In this document: positions 49,410 through 57,870 of the stretch, piece by piece
Layout of the letters: every line of letters begins with the position of its first letter
How positions within the stretch are numbered: the first letter of the stretch is position 1
From: a virus
DNA length: 64,000 nucleotides
Direction: 5' to 3' (one strand)
Virus record (IMG/VR): IMGVR_UViG_3300013005_004049
Span: 1 to 64,000 of that record
Position numbers and translations under genes: made by a program
Notes under the pieces: generated by a model
The model's database searches: none
The model's input: only the letters and a program-made list of their open reading frames with translations
What the model was told of the DNA's origin: nothing

Positions 49410-50456
49410 TTAAGCCATCTTCATGCAAGTGGTTTGAGCCATTGCCTTCCAACGCATGGGGAAGCTCTTGTACAATTGAGCAACCTTGATTGCCATGCGC
49501 AAGCTCAACTCACGCAAGGACTTCTTGTTAGAATCCATAAACTCAATGATCTCATCTGAGCCAGCTTCGCTGATGTCCATGTCAGCAAACAACTCGCCAG
49601 TCTTGGCAATTTGCTTGATGCGCAGGATCTTGTCGCGTTCGGTGTCCAGAGTCAAGTCCAAGTAGTGGCAGCGTGATTGCAGTGCATCCAAGTGATCGCG
49701 CAGTTTTTGCGACTTCATCTTGTCAAACTTGAGGTTGGTAATAAAGATAACCGTACCGTTGAAGTTGAAACTGTCTGGAATGCCTTCTTCCTTGAGAATA
49801 CGGCTCTCACTCAACCATGAAATCTTGCGCTTCTTGCCAGAGTCCAAAGCACCTTTCAGCAAGTTCAAGCTCACATCATCCAACAGGATTGAGTCGCAGT
49901 CGTCAAACACAACCACGCAATTTTCGTCCGAGTACTTGTACAGAGTTTGGTACAAGCCAATGGGCGAAGCAGAACCTTTTACAATCTCGGCACGGAGTCG
50001 ATTGGAGCCCAACATCTGCATCATCTGCACTTTTTCAATCTCACGCTCAACACCATATGACTTACCAACACCAGGAGGGCCGCTGACAATCATGGCACGG
50101 ATTTCGCCGCCCACGCAAGCCTTGGTCATGTCTGTAAGAATCTCAAAACGCTCAGCGATCTCACCCATGCGCTCTTCGTCGGTTTTGCTGTCATTGATAG
50201 CGTCTTGCACATCTGCATCCACAGCCATCACAGCACCGTCAAACTCGTCGGCACCAACAAACTCGTAGTCGCTCATGCCTTCAACTTTGACACGGATTTC
50301 TTCTGGGAAGCCAGGAAACTTGCCACCGTTTTTTACAGTAACATAACCACCTTTGGCAGTTTGTTTGAATTGTTCTACCAGCTGGAACACTTTACCCGAC
50401 ACATCGTGAGCACGATAAGCGCCAGACTTAACACGAACGAAAGCAGATTTAGACAT
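49410..50456 (-). CDS. AAA+ ATPase
   Basis: The 348-residue protein has an N-terminal beta-rich region (about 1-75), then an AAA+ module: Walker A SGPPGVGKS (125-133), Walker B VVVFDDCDS, sensor 1 VIFITNLKF, and an arginine finger candidate (LQSRCHY). It resembles single-ring AAA+ remodelers rather than the T4 gp44 clamp loader. It is a one-gene unit with a sigma70-type promoter, a strong AAGGAG and its own terminator. Target unknown. Confidence 0.8.
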   Translation of the reverse strand: MSKSAFVRVKSGAYRAHDVSGKVFQLVEQFKQTAKGGYVTVKNGGKFPGFPEEIRVKVEGMSDYEFVGADEFDGAVMAVDADVQDAINDSKTDEERMGEIAERFEILTDMTKACVGGEIRAMIVSGPPGVGKSYGVEREIEKVQMMQMLGSNRLRAEIVKGSASPIGLYQTLYKYSDENCVVVFDDCDSILLDDVSLNLLKGALDSGKKRKISWLSESRILKEEGIPDSFNFNGTVIFITNLKFDKMKSQKLRDHLDALQSRCHYLDLTLDTERDKILRIKQIAKTGELFADMDISEAGSDEIIEFMDSNKKSLRELSLRMAIKVAQLYKSFPMRWKAMAQTTCMKMA

Positions 50457-50487
50457 ACAAGCTCCTTTTTTGTTTAACTATGACTCT

Positions 50488-50516
50488 AGTATAGCAAAAT
50501 GGGTATTATTGGTCAA
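50488..50516 (-). promoter_or_regulatory. Early promoter of the AAA+ gene
   Basis: Minus strand GGTTGACC with TTGACC at 50511-50516, 17 nt, TATACT (50488-50493). The spacer ends CCCATTTTGC, shared with other early promoters here. Confidence 0.75.
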
Positions 50517-50688
50517 CCGGCGCAAACATGCGGGCACCTTCTGCCATAAACACACTATAGGCTTCCATTGTTTTTTCACAGTAAAGCATCTTGCCGTGCT
50601 TTTGAATGTCTTGCAAAACTTCTAACAGTCCGATACCCATGAACTCTTGTTCTTTGTTGAGTTGGGCAATAGCTGTGCTAATTTGCAT
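50506..50688 (-). CDS. Small early protein, 60 aa
   Basis: MQISTAIAQLNKEQEFMGIG continues as a helical protein ending FAPVDQ. A leader with GGAG and its own early promoter precede it. The stop lies 7 nt from the -35 box of the AAA+ gene's promoter. Function unknown. Confidence 0.65.
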   Translation of the reverse strand: MQISTAIAQLNKEQEFMGIGLLEVLQDIQKHGKMLYCEKTMEAYSVFMAEGARMFAPVDQ

Positions 50689-50718
50689 TTGGGGCTCCTT
50701 TTGTTTAACTTAGCCTAT

Positions 50719-50747
50719 AGTATAGCAAATGGGCCCATTTGAGTCAA
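50719..50747 (-). promoter_or_regulatory. Early promoter with a 16-bp palindrome in the spacer
   Basis: Minus strand TTGACT (50742-50747), 17 nt, TATACT (50719-50724). The spacer contains the perfect palindrome CAAATGGGCCCATTTG (50726-50741), a possible operator. Confidence 0.8.
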
Positions 50748-50800
50748 CCGGGCTAAAACCCGCACAAACACTAGGGTTTTTGTTGCAAAAAATGTAATAC

Positions 50801-51283
50801 TTAGGGCTTACTCTGCTGTTCTGTAGCACTAAGTTTACACAATAGCAAGAAGTGCTCGTATGCTTGTTTCACGCTTTCGTTGGTCAAGAGCTTTTGTGCT
50901 TCTTTGACCAAGGCCTGGCTACCTGCTTCTGCAGCCTCACGACAGCTGCCGCAGGTCATCATGTTGCGGTTGGGATCATCGGGATCCATAGTAGCTAGAA
51001 ACTGATCAAAGGCTGCTCGTTGTTCCAGCGTGATGCTTCTGGTAGCTGGCCGCAGTTCTGATGCCCTATGGATAGATTGTGAAATTTCATCCTCGCAATA
51101 GAGTGATGCTGCCAGTAATGGCACGATGTCTGGATCTACAGCATACCGGCGGCTGGTCATGCCGGGCCGTTTCACCGTCATGGTTGTGCCGTTGGGAATG
51201 TAATCAATCATTTCTTGATCGTACTCGCCAATTTCCACATATCGGCGGCCAACTTTTTTGTAAATTCCGGTAGGTTTTTTCAT
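50801..51283 (-). CDS. Hypothetical protein, 160 aa
   Basis: A basic, beta-like N-terminus (IYKKVGRRYVEIGEYDQEMI, TTMTVKRPGMTSRRYAVDPD) is followed by a helical C-terminal part containing a CGSC motif. It overlaps the next gene by 4 nt. Not recognised. Confidence 0.6.
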   Translation of the reverse strand: MKKPTGIYKKVGRRYVEIGEYDQEMIDYIPNGTTMTVKRPGMTSRRYAVDPDIVPLLAASLYCEDEISQSIHRASELRPATRSITLEQRAAFDQFLATMDPDDPNRNMMTCGSCREAAEAGSQALVKEAQKLLTNESVKQAYEHFLLLCKLSATEQQSKP

Positions 51284-52140
51284 CTAAACTGCTCCAACAA
51301 ATTTTTTAATCCAAACAACTTTGTGCGATCCATGCTCTGTGCCACATGCACAAATCGAGTGGGTCGCAGATACAAGGTTTTACAAATTTCATTATAACGC
51401 TGATTGTACAAATTCCACAAGTGATCCGGAGGCACACGATGTATGTGATGAAGTCCAATGTGCATGAGACTGGCCGGAATCATTTTGAACTGATTGAATA
51501 TGGTTATGCTGTCCTGCGGATTTTGTTGTCGGCTCCATCGTATGCCAATTCTATTCCACCACAGGTCCATGCCTTTGCTTAGACTCATGGCCACAGATTG
51601 TATGGCAGGATGATTGTAGTCAAACACAATGTCTCTTGCGGCTGTTAACCAAGCAGAATCCACATGCACTGGTATGTTTTTTTGCACACATTCGTCTAGA
51701 ATCTCCTGCATGCGTGGGTGTATGTCATAGTGTCCTGCAAAAGGCATGCTGATCAACAAGGGCCGGTCAGGCTCAAGATTGCCAGGTTGACTGGGCACCA
51801 GCCCTGGGTCAAGCCGCCAGTAGTAGGTGTAGTCATGTGCCAACACTTGTATGCCACGGGTCGTGTGCTGTTGCAAAAGATTGTCAATAAAATGGTTTAC
51901 CCCCATGCAGGCTTCAAATACAGGAAACGCATCCAGTCCAGTGATTTGGTTCAATGAGCTGGATCTAAACCAAGCAGGTGCATCACGCAACCAGGTGCGA
52001 TGTACTTCAATTGGATCAAGGTCTTGAATGCTGTACTGCCTGCGCACTTCGCAGAGCCAGGCCGAGCTGGCATTTACCGGAGAGCTCTGTGTGCGTTCAG
52101 CAAACAGATCTATCAGCTGGTTAGATGTGATACTGCCCAT
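51280..52140 (-). CDS. Fold-type-I PLP-enzyme-like protein
   Basis: In the 286-residue protein, IPVHVDSAWLTAARD followed by SVAMSLSKGMDLWWNRIGIR resembles the D-x-A-(Y/W) and S-x-S-K...R-x-G segments that bind PLP in aminotransferases, with a Lys in the right place. It is shorter than typical aminotransferases and lacks a clear N-terminal phosphate-loop. Function inferred only; substrate unknown. Confidence 0.45.
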   Translation of the reverse strand: MGSITSNQLIDLFAERTQSSPVNASSAWLCEVRRQYSIQDLDPIEVHRTWLRDAPAWFRSSSLNQITGLDAFPVFEACMGVNHFIDNLLQQHTTRGIQVLAHDYTYYWRLDPGLVPSQPGNLEPDRPLLISMPFAGHYDIHPRMQEILDECVQKNIPVHVDSAWLTAARDIVFDYNHPAIQSVAMSLSKGMDLWWNRIGIRWSRQQNPQDSITIFNQFKMIPASLMHIGLHHIHRVPPDHLWNLYNQRYNEICKTLYLRPTRFVHVAQSMDRTKLFGLKNLLEQFR

Positions 52141-52499
52141 AGTGTGATAGCTAGATAGGTAAGACTATGGGCCAGTTGATCTGCACCCAACCAGACCCAG
52201 AACTCATGATCTTGTATGGTCAGCCCGCGCCAGCGATTGATGTTCATTTTGAGCCAGTCAATATGATAGTGGAACAGTCCGTCTGCCAGTGCAGCAAACA
52301 CTGCAATAAAAGGATTGGTCATCCAACAGAGCACTGCCCAGGTCCCCACAATGTGCATGAGTGTGTGATGTACGCCACCCTCGGCACCGTAGATACCTTT
52401 TTGTTGTACCATGTAATCAAATTGTAGTACAAAATCTGCTATGAAATGCTTGGCAAACAGTAGTGCAAGTATGGCAATAGTTAATTGAGCTTCTGTCAT
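52113..52499 (-). CDS. DUF3307-family membrane protein
   Basis: A 128-residue protein with three or four TM segments. KHFIADFVLQFDYMVQQKG, FHYHIDWLKMNIN and LGADQLAHSLTYL are the conserved DUF3307 segments with paired His/Asp residues. The biochemical role of the family is unknown. A TAAATA core lies 5 nt before its ATG. Confidence 0.75.
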   Translation of the reverse strand: MTEAQLTIAILALLFAKHFIADFVLQFDYMVQQKGIYGAEGGVHHTLMHIVGTWAVLCWMTNPFIAVFAALADGLFHYHIDWLKMNINRWRGLTIQDHEFWVWLGADQLAHSLTYLAITLWAVSHLTS

Positions 52500-52504
52500 G
52501 TTGA

Positions 52505-52510
52505 TATTTA
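52505..52510 (-). promoter_or_regulatory. TAAATA motif just before the DUF3307 gene
   Basis: GGTTAAATATCAACATG: core 5 nt from the start codon at 52499, similar to the arrangement at 11481. Confidence 0.3.
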
Positions 52511-52512
52511 AC

Positions 52513-52716
52513 CTACCTAATCTGAAGCAGATTCATTTTACGCACAAGTTGAGCTTCAACTTGTCGCCAGAATCTATAGGCCCAGGTGTTGGGGTACACT
52601 TTGTCTATCACATGGCGCACACTGTCAAGTTTACGCCCAATGGTCTCAATTTCATCACCCACAATCACTGCTCCCCTAGTGAATTGAAATCTTGAAATGT
52701 TGCGAGGTCGGTACAT
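52513..52716 (-). CDS. Hypothetical protein, 67 aa
   Basis: The ATG at 52716 follows the previous stop by 2 nt. A basic protein (YRPRNISRFQFTRGAVIVGD, FWRQVEAQLVRKMNLLQIR). No recognised domain. Confidence 0.55.
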   Translation of the reverse strand: MYRPRNISRFQFTRGAVIVGDEIETIGRKLDSVRHVIDKVYPNTWAYRFWRQVEAQLVRKMNLLQIR

Positions 52717-52718
52717 GG

Positions 52719-52895
52719 TCAACTGTTAATGGTAGCATAGGGATCATAATTTTCTGGCTGTGGAAAGGCAGCATCCCATTCAGCTGGGTCAATGTTTTCT
52801 ATGTCTTGCCAATCGTAATCCTTGTCTACTAGCACGCCATCGTCATCGTAAAAAGGATCTTCTATCAAACGACCATATCCGGGTTCGCTCATCAT
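52719..52895 (-). CDS. Small acidic protein, 58 aa
   Basis: A frame of 58 codons starts at 52895 behind AGGAGA and ends with TGA at 52719. The product (MMSEPGYGRLIEDPFYDDDG..., ENYDPYATINS) is very acidic. It fills the gap between its neighbours exactly and is part of the early operon from the promoter at 53260. Function unknown. Confidence 0.65.
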   Translation of the reverse strand: MMSEPGYGRLIEDPFYDDDGVLVDKDYDWQDIENIDPAEWDAAFPQPENYDPYATINS

Positions 52896-52901
52896 GCTCT
52901 C

Positions 52902-53228
52902 CTATAGTTTGGGAATATTGTAGTTCACACCCTGTGGGCTTGGACGCTTGCGAATGCCCAGCTTGCTCCAATCTTGTTCTAGCATGGCTAGATTCTTTTT
53001 GTCCTTTACCGTTGCACCTTCAATTTTGAGCGTGATAAAAGTTTTGTTGTATTTGGGTTCAAAAAATCTACCTGCATACACCAATTCCAACACCTGGCGC
53101 ATGCGTTCAGCTTGCACCTGTTGTGCAGAGCTGTAGTGTGTTTTGTTTGCACTAGAGCGCATGCGGGCATCACGGGCTGCCCACCATTTGTTAGACGCTT
53201 CTTCTGTGTTGATGAATTTTTCCTGCAT
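52902..53228 (-). CDS. Hypothetical early protein, 108 aa
   Basis: The first gene after a perfect TTGACA/TATACT promoter, with AGGAG upstream. A helical charged N-terminus (NTEEASNKWWAARDARMRSS) is followed by KTFITLKIEGATVKDKKNLA. Possibly nucleic-acid-binding given its charge; not recognised. Confidence 0.65.
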   Translation of the reverse strand: MQEKFINTEEASNKWWAARDARMRSSANKTHYSSAQQVQAERMRQVLELVYAGRFFEPKYNKTFITLKIEGATVKDKKNLAMLEQDWSKLGIRKRPSPQGVNYNIPKL

Positions 53229-53259
53229 AGCAAGCTCCTATTTTTTGTAGAGTTTATGC

Positions 53260-53288
53260 AGTATAAGAAAAAGCCCAATTGTTGTCAA
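53260..53288 (-). promoter_or_regulatory. Early promoter, consensus -35
   Basis: Minus strand GGTTGACA with TTGACA at 53283-53288, 17 nt, TATACT (53260-53265), then a leader with AGGAG. Confidence 0.8.
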
Positions 53289-53313
53289 CCAAGCATTTGT
53301 TGCAATTTTGCTA

Positions 53314-54156
53314 TTACACTGTTTCTAGCATTTCTAGCAACTTGTGCCCATTTTTCAAATAGGGCAAATGATTATGAATCATCACACCCACTTGATTTTT
53401 GTGCTCTGGCTGATTGGCTTTGAGTTTTTGGATAGCCATCTGCAACAGATCTATGTGCTGTCTTTGCCATAGTGCATTGATAACATGATTCCATTTGTGT
53501 TCGTTCCAGTTGTTCCAGTCTAATCTTTCGCAATAGAATTCTGCTGTTTCTCTGCGTCCAAAGCCAAATATGTTCCAGATACCATGAATACCCATACTAT
53601 CATGATATTGACCTAGTTCATAGCTGAATCGCTGAGCCAATGGCGTTGGGGCAAATTTCATGCCATAACGACTTTCCAACAAGGGCCTGTGATCTTGCCC
53701 TAGACACTTGTCTTCGTTGATAAAACTGTATTTGGCCAACAGTTTGATTTCTGGATCCTGGCAGGCCTGTAGGAACGCAGCACTGCGCAAACTGAGTCCG
53801 CCGTTGCCAATGTTTTGACCTTCTGGTTCGTTGGGCCACGGAGCTCCAATATAGTCGTACTCTAAGAACTCTGGTAGCCAGCGATTGCTTTGATGTACCA
53901 TGCTGTCATATTGGATATACAAAGCATGTCCTTGTGTAACATGCTGAGCTACTCCTTTGAGCATGAGTTCATTGTATTGTCTAAAATTTCGCACTGGCTC
54001 ATGCGCAATAAATTTACTGCCAGGATAGAAATCCTGATCACTGATAACTATAACTTCTTTTACCGAGGGCAATAGTCTAAGTGTTGTGTCAAGAGCTCGC
54101 TTGGTAAGTTCATAATTAATGAACTCAATGGCCACTACGCTGATATCTAAAGTCAT
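53314..54156 (-). CDS. DUF5672-type glycosyltransferase-like protein 1
   Basis: In the 280-residue protein, VIVISDQDFYPGSKFIAHEP, YDYIGAPWPNEPEG and NIGNGGLSLRSAAFLQ are the DUF5672 pattern. It is a tandem paralogue of the next gene (4-nt ATGA overlap), with the same motif order and length. It probably adds a sugar to a glycan. Last gene of the glycan operon. Confidence 0.65.
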   Translation of the reverse strand: MTLDISVVAIEFINYELTKRALDTTLRLLPSVKEVIVISDQDFYPGSKFIAHEPVRNFRQYNELMLKGVAQHVTQGHALYIQYDSMVHQSNRWLPEFLEYDYIGAPWPNEPEGQNIGNGGLSLRSAAFLQACQDPEIKLLAKYSFINEDKCLGQDHRPLLESRYGMKFAPTPLAQRFSYELGQYHDSMGIHGIWNIFGFGRRETAEFYCERLDWNNWNEHKWNHVINALWQRQHIDLLQMAIQKLKANQPEHKNQVGVMIHNHLPYLKNGHKLLEMLETV

Positions 54157-55016
54157 TTGAAAATTTGTAACACTTTATCTTTGTTAGGAAATTCTTCTTG
54201 AGACATCCATTCAATCATTTCTTCGCACACACTGCTTTGTTTGATCTTGTCTGCTTGAGTTTCCAATAGATCTAGATACCCAACTCCTGCCATACAAACC
54301 ACAGTGTGATGTGCTCTGTGAACTTCGTTCCAGGTATTTTCTGGTGCTCGTTGGATAAAATATTCAACGGTGTCTCTGGGCATGAACTGAACTATATTCC
54401 AAAATCCATGATGTGCCATGGCATCAAATCCATCTGGAGCAAGTTCAATAGAAAATTTATTAGCCACTGGTGCAGGTGCAAAAACCATGCCCTGACTTTC
54501 TAACCAAGGCCTATGCACAATAGCAATATAGTTGTCTTCTTGAACACCATGCTCACTGGTTGGATCTAATTGTATATGTGGTGCTTGCAGTGCTTGTAGT
54601 AGTCTACGACTGCGCAAACTAAATCCGCCGTTGCCAACATTCTCACCGTGAGGACGCCACGGCCAAACTGCACCAATGTAGTCATTTAACAAAAACCAAT
54701 CATGCCATCCATCACTTTTGTGAACCATGGCGTCCCATTGCTGAAATATCACATACTCAGTTTCAACATGTTCTAACATGCCTTTGAGCAGGAGATTGCA
54801 ATAGTTCAGCATATTGCCATGCGGAATTTTTACATGCTTGGAACCTGGTAGAAAATCTTTGTCACTGAATACCAGTGCATGCTTAAAAGGCACTCGACTC
54901 AGCGTTTCTTCCATGGCTCTTTTGGCCAAGTCATGATACATAGTTTCTATGGTCACAAGGGTAACATCATTCAAGGTACCACCTGATGGCCCAGATTTTG
55001 CATTGCTGATTGTCAT
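54153..55016 (-). CDS. DUF5672-type glycosyltransferase-like protein 2
   Basis: In the 287-residue protein, ALVFSDKDFLPGSKHVKIPH, YVIFQQWDAMVH, NDYIGAVWPWRPHGENVGNG and GGFSLRSRRLLQAL align with its downstream paralogue. The pair probably arose by duplication and may act on successive sugars. Its start overlaps the methyltransferase end. Confidence 0.65.
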   Translation of the reverse strand: MTISNAKSGPSGGTLNDVTLVTIETMYHDLAKRAMEETLSRVPFKHALVFSDKDFLPGSKHVKIPHGNMLNYCNLLLKGMLEHVETEYVIFQQWDAMVHKSDGWHDWFLLNDYIGAVWPWRPHGENVGNGGFSLRSRRLLQALQAPHIQLDPTSEHGVQEDNYIAIVHRPWLESQGMVFAPAPVANKFSIELAPDGFDAMAHHGFWNIVQFMPRDTVEYFIQRAPENTWNEVHRAHHTVVCMAGVGYLDLLETQADKIKQSSVCEEMIEWMSQEEFPNKDKVLQIFK

Positions 55017-56248
55017 TGTATTTCTACTTTAGGAAAGTATTTGAGAAACTTGTCATTTGGATTCATTCGACGGCCAAGAATCTTCTTTTGAATGTCGTCA
55101 AAGTAATTCCAGGCCAGCGGAATAAACAGTATCTTGTCGCCGGGCTGATATTGATCCAAATGATCAATACTGACCACAGGTATGCTCATACCAGGCGAGT
55201 ACTTGCCCTGCTTGAGCTCATTGTCGTCAATGATAAAATCCAGTTTGATCTTGCTAAAATTTAGCAGAGTGTTGCCTTTGGCAGCAGCACCATACCCGCC
55301 GAGGATATAGCCCTTGCGTCTGTACAACTCAACAAATGTCTTTAGTTCATCAACCAAGCGTAGTGTATTAGCAGCCCAATGAGCGTAGGTATCGTCTGTG
55401 TACAACCCAATGGTATTTTCCATTGCAATAATGTTTTTCACACGCTCAGGACGAGGACGCTTGCTCAACACAAACACATAGCTGATGCCGTGGATGGGAG
55501 TTTTGATAGCGTCCACAAGATACAAACCGGATCGTTCGGCCAGAGCCTTCATGCTCTTGACATTGAAGAAACTGATGTGTTCGTGATAGATTGTGTCAAA
55601 TTCGTCATTTGGAACCATGTCAGCTTGACTGGTACTAACAAACATCAGGCTATTGCTATGCATAACATCTCGAACATTTTCCAGATAATTTACTAGATCA
55701 GGAATGTGTGCAAATGCATTTTGACTGGTTATGATATCTATTTTACCATTGGCAGCATGTACAACTTCTGTGGCAGTATCTTTGTTCCAGAAATCACACA
55801 CCACACGATGCCCGCTGCGTTGACTGACAGGAAACAAATTTTTAGCAGGGTCAACTCCGTAGGTTCTAAGGCCTTCGTCGATGAAAAAATTCAATTGACT
55901 GCCATCGTTACAGCCAATATCCAACACAGTTTCTGGATTATGACCGGCGTGTGAGCGATACAATTCCATGGCAAATTTAGCATACCAGTGCATGTAATGT
56001 AGATATGTTTTGCTGGTTCCACTCACATACAAATAATGCTCGTAGATCAGTTTAGGGTTCACTGCATGTGTGAGCTGTAGGTGATGGCAGTCTCGACACA
56101 TGTTCACAGCCAGCGGAAAATACGGCTCACTGTCGCCGGGCTCTTCCTTGAACGCATTGGCCAATGGCTGATCGTTTAAGTCCAGCATGAGCACTAGATT
56201 GTGTCCACCGCAGGCCAAACAAGAGTTTAATTGAGTAATATCATTCAT
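55013..56248 (-). CDS. SAM-dependent C-methyltransferase (zinc-binding N-terminus)
   Basis: In the 411-residue protein a zinc knuckle (SCLACGG and MCRDCHH) precedes a class-I methyltransferase domain (VLDIGCNDGSQLNFF with the SAM motif, GVDPAKN) and a C-terminal Rossmann-like domain (GYILGGYGAAAKGNTLLNF). This is the TylC3-type sugar C-methyltransferase layout, typically acting on NDP-keto-deoxysugars, consistent with the Gmd and RmlB-like genes nearby. Confidence 0.85.
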   Translation of the reverse strand: MNDITQLNSCLACGGHNLVLMLDLNDQPLANAFKEEPGDSEPYFPLAVNMCRDCHHLQLTHAVNPKLIYEHYLYVSGTSKTYLHYMHWYAKFAMELYRSHAGHNPETVLDIGCNDGSQLNFFIDEGLRTYGVDPAKNLFPVSQRSGHRVVCDFWNKDTATEVVHAANGKIDIITSQNAFAHIPDLVNYLENVRDVMHSNSLMFVSTSQADMVPNDEFDTIYHEHISFFNVKSMKALAERSGLYLVDAIKTPIHGISYVFVLSKRPRPERVKNIIAMENTIGLYTDDTYAHWAANTLRLVDELKTFVELYRRKGYILGGYGAAAKGNTLLNFSKIKLDFIIDDNELKQGKYSPGMSIPVVSIDHLDQYQPGDKILFIPLAWNYFDDIQKKILGRRMNPNDKFLKYFPKVEIQ

Positions 56249-57167
56249 TGTCTAAGATCTTTTCTAGTGCGTTAAAGATTTTTTGATTGTCAAAACTTTT
56301 ACTACAGGCCCACTTAACTGCATTTTCGCAAACAAGTTCTCGCACCGGAGGTGTCTGTCTTGCATAACAACCTAAACATTCCACATCGCTGGTCACAACA
56401 GTAATATCTTTACCAAACTCACCGCTGCGTGTGGGCAGTATTTGCTCTGGCAACAGATGGCTGATCAATGCCACCATTGGTGTGCTAGTGGTGCCAGCAA
56501 TATGAAAAGGTCCACTGTCTGGTCCGACAAACGCACGAGCTTTGGAAATTAAATATTGAATTTCTCCAATACTTAATTGTTCAACCAGATCAATATAACG
56601 ATCTGGTTGTGGTGGCACACGAAAATCGTATTTGGCCCCAACTGCCACAACTTTCATGGTAGGATATTTTTCATGCAAGCGAGTGAACATTGAGCTCCAG
56701 ATTTCCAAATCAATGTTTTTGTTTTCCCAAGCCCAACGACGCATGTGTACCACAATGTAATCACTGTTGATTTCTTCAATCACTTGATCCACATTGGATT
56801 TTTCTTCATCTGTGGGAAATATCTCCGGAGAATGGTCAACTGCCAGGCCTTCTTGGCCAAATGCTCTGTACAAGTAACTGTCCACATAGTGACTGGTCAC
56901 TTGTTCTTCATAGGCATCATTGAGATTGACATACAAGTCCCAAGGATCTGCTTTTTGCATGTCGTCGGGTTTTACCACTTGACTCACATGAGGATTATTA
57001 TGCAATACATCAGGTTCTTCTGTAACCACTTGCAAAAAAGCATCAGGATGTCTACGACGCAGTTCTCGCAGCACAGGTGTGATCATGACTAGATCTCCAA
57101 GTGCTCTACGACGGTCAACCAGAATTCTAGTTTGGTGACCTCCTTTGTATTCTGTTTTAGCGTACAT
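56241..57167 (-). CDS. Glycosyltransferase family 9 (heptosyltransferase-like)
   Basis: The 308-residue protein starts at 57167. RILVDRRRALGDLVMITPVL, LQVVTEEPDVLHNNP and AFVGPDSGPFHIAGTTSTPM are the GT9 pattern of ADP-heptose:LPS heptosyltransferases (donor site near GPDSGPFHIA). It would modify the phage or host glycan. It overlaps the upstream gene by 11 nt. Confidence 0.8.
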   Translation of the reverse strand: MYAKTEYKGGHQTRILVDRRRALGDLVMITPVLRELRRRHPDAFLQVVTEEPDVLHNNPHVSQVVKPDDMQKADPWDLYVNLNDAYEEQVTSHYVDSYLYRAFGQEGLAVDHSPEIFPTDEEKSNVDQVIEEINSDYIVVHMRRWAWENKNIDLEIWSSMFTRLHEKYPTMKVVAVGAKYDFRVPPQPDRYIDLVEQLSIGEIQYLISKARAFVGPDSGPFHIAGTTSTPMVALISHLLPEQILPTRSGEFGKDITVVTSDVECLGCYARQTPPVRELVCENAVKWACSKSFDNQKIFNALEKILDNE

Positions 57168-57870
57168 ATTCGCTTTCTGGATAGTTGTTTTCAAAATGCC
57201 AACCCGGAGTTTGTTTGCCCGGAGTGTTGGCTATTTCAAACCAAGTTGGGTTAGCACTGCCAATCCAGGCTTCATGGTCGTAACGGAAATTACCGCCATC
57301 TAGCACTGCTCCGGTGAGCTTGCTAGGAGTGCCCCATGCATACTGCTCTGGAGAAGTTAGAGCAGTGAGTTTTTTGATATAACTGCTCTTGCTCCACCAA
57401 AAATTACCTGAACTGTGCAACCACGGTTGTTCAATGACATTGGTACCCACTAGGTCGTAGCCACTGTCTAGTTTTTCAACACAGGTACGCCAATTGTCAA
57501 TCATCCAGTATTCCATAAAGTTGCGCCAGTCTGTAACGCGGCCGTCGCCCAGCCTACTGAGTCCTTTAAGGTGGAAGTAGAATATATTGTACTCCTCATC
57601 AGCAGCATCACAGTTGCGCTTGACTAGATCCAGTGTAGGATATTCCCACAAATCTGTTCTGTTGCTGGTATGAATAAATTTTATATTTCTTTCATTGGCC
57701 AGCACATTCTGTGCATCAATAAAATTAAGCTCGTTGCCATTGGTGCACAAAAATACAGTTTCTGCTGTTTCTAACAACTCATGCTCGCTGAGTCTAGTCA
57801 ACTGCTCACTCATGAGTTCATGTGCTCCTGGCAAATCGTTTAGGTGCATAAAAATTTTAATCTTGTTCAT
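57157..57870 (-). CDS. Glycosyltransferase-like protein
   Basis: A 237-residue protein: IFYFHLKGLSRLGDGRVTDW, WLHSSGNFWWSKSSYIKKLT and FRYDHEAWIGSANPTWFEI resemble motifs of putative GT-A-type enzymes (HSSGNFWW segment). Exact family not named. Lies within the glycan operon. Confidence 0.5.
   Translation of the reverse strand: MNKIKIFMHLNDLPGAHELMSEQLTRLSEHELLETAETVFLCTNGNELNFIDAQNVLANERNIKFIHTSNRTDLWEYPTLDLVKRNCDAADEEYNIFYFHLKGLSRLGDGRVTDWRNFMEYWMIDNWRTCVEKLDSGYDLVGTNVIEQPWLHSSGNFWWSKSSYIKKLTALTSPEQYAWGTPSKLTGAVLDGGNFRYDHEAWIGSANPTWFEIANTPGKQTPGWHFENNYPESEYVR

Noticed and set aside
49410-50456. AAA+ protein as the T4 gp44 clamp-loader large subunit
   Set aside because: The Walker motifs are present but the N-terminal half, the motif context and the location away from the gp62-like gene do not fit gp44.
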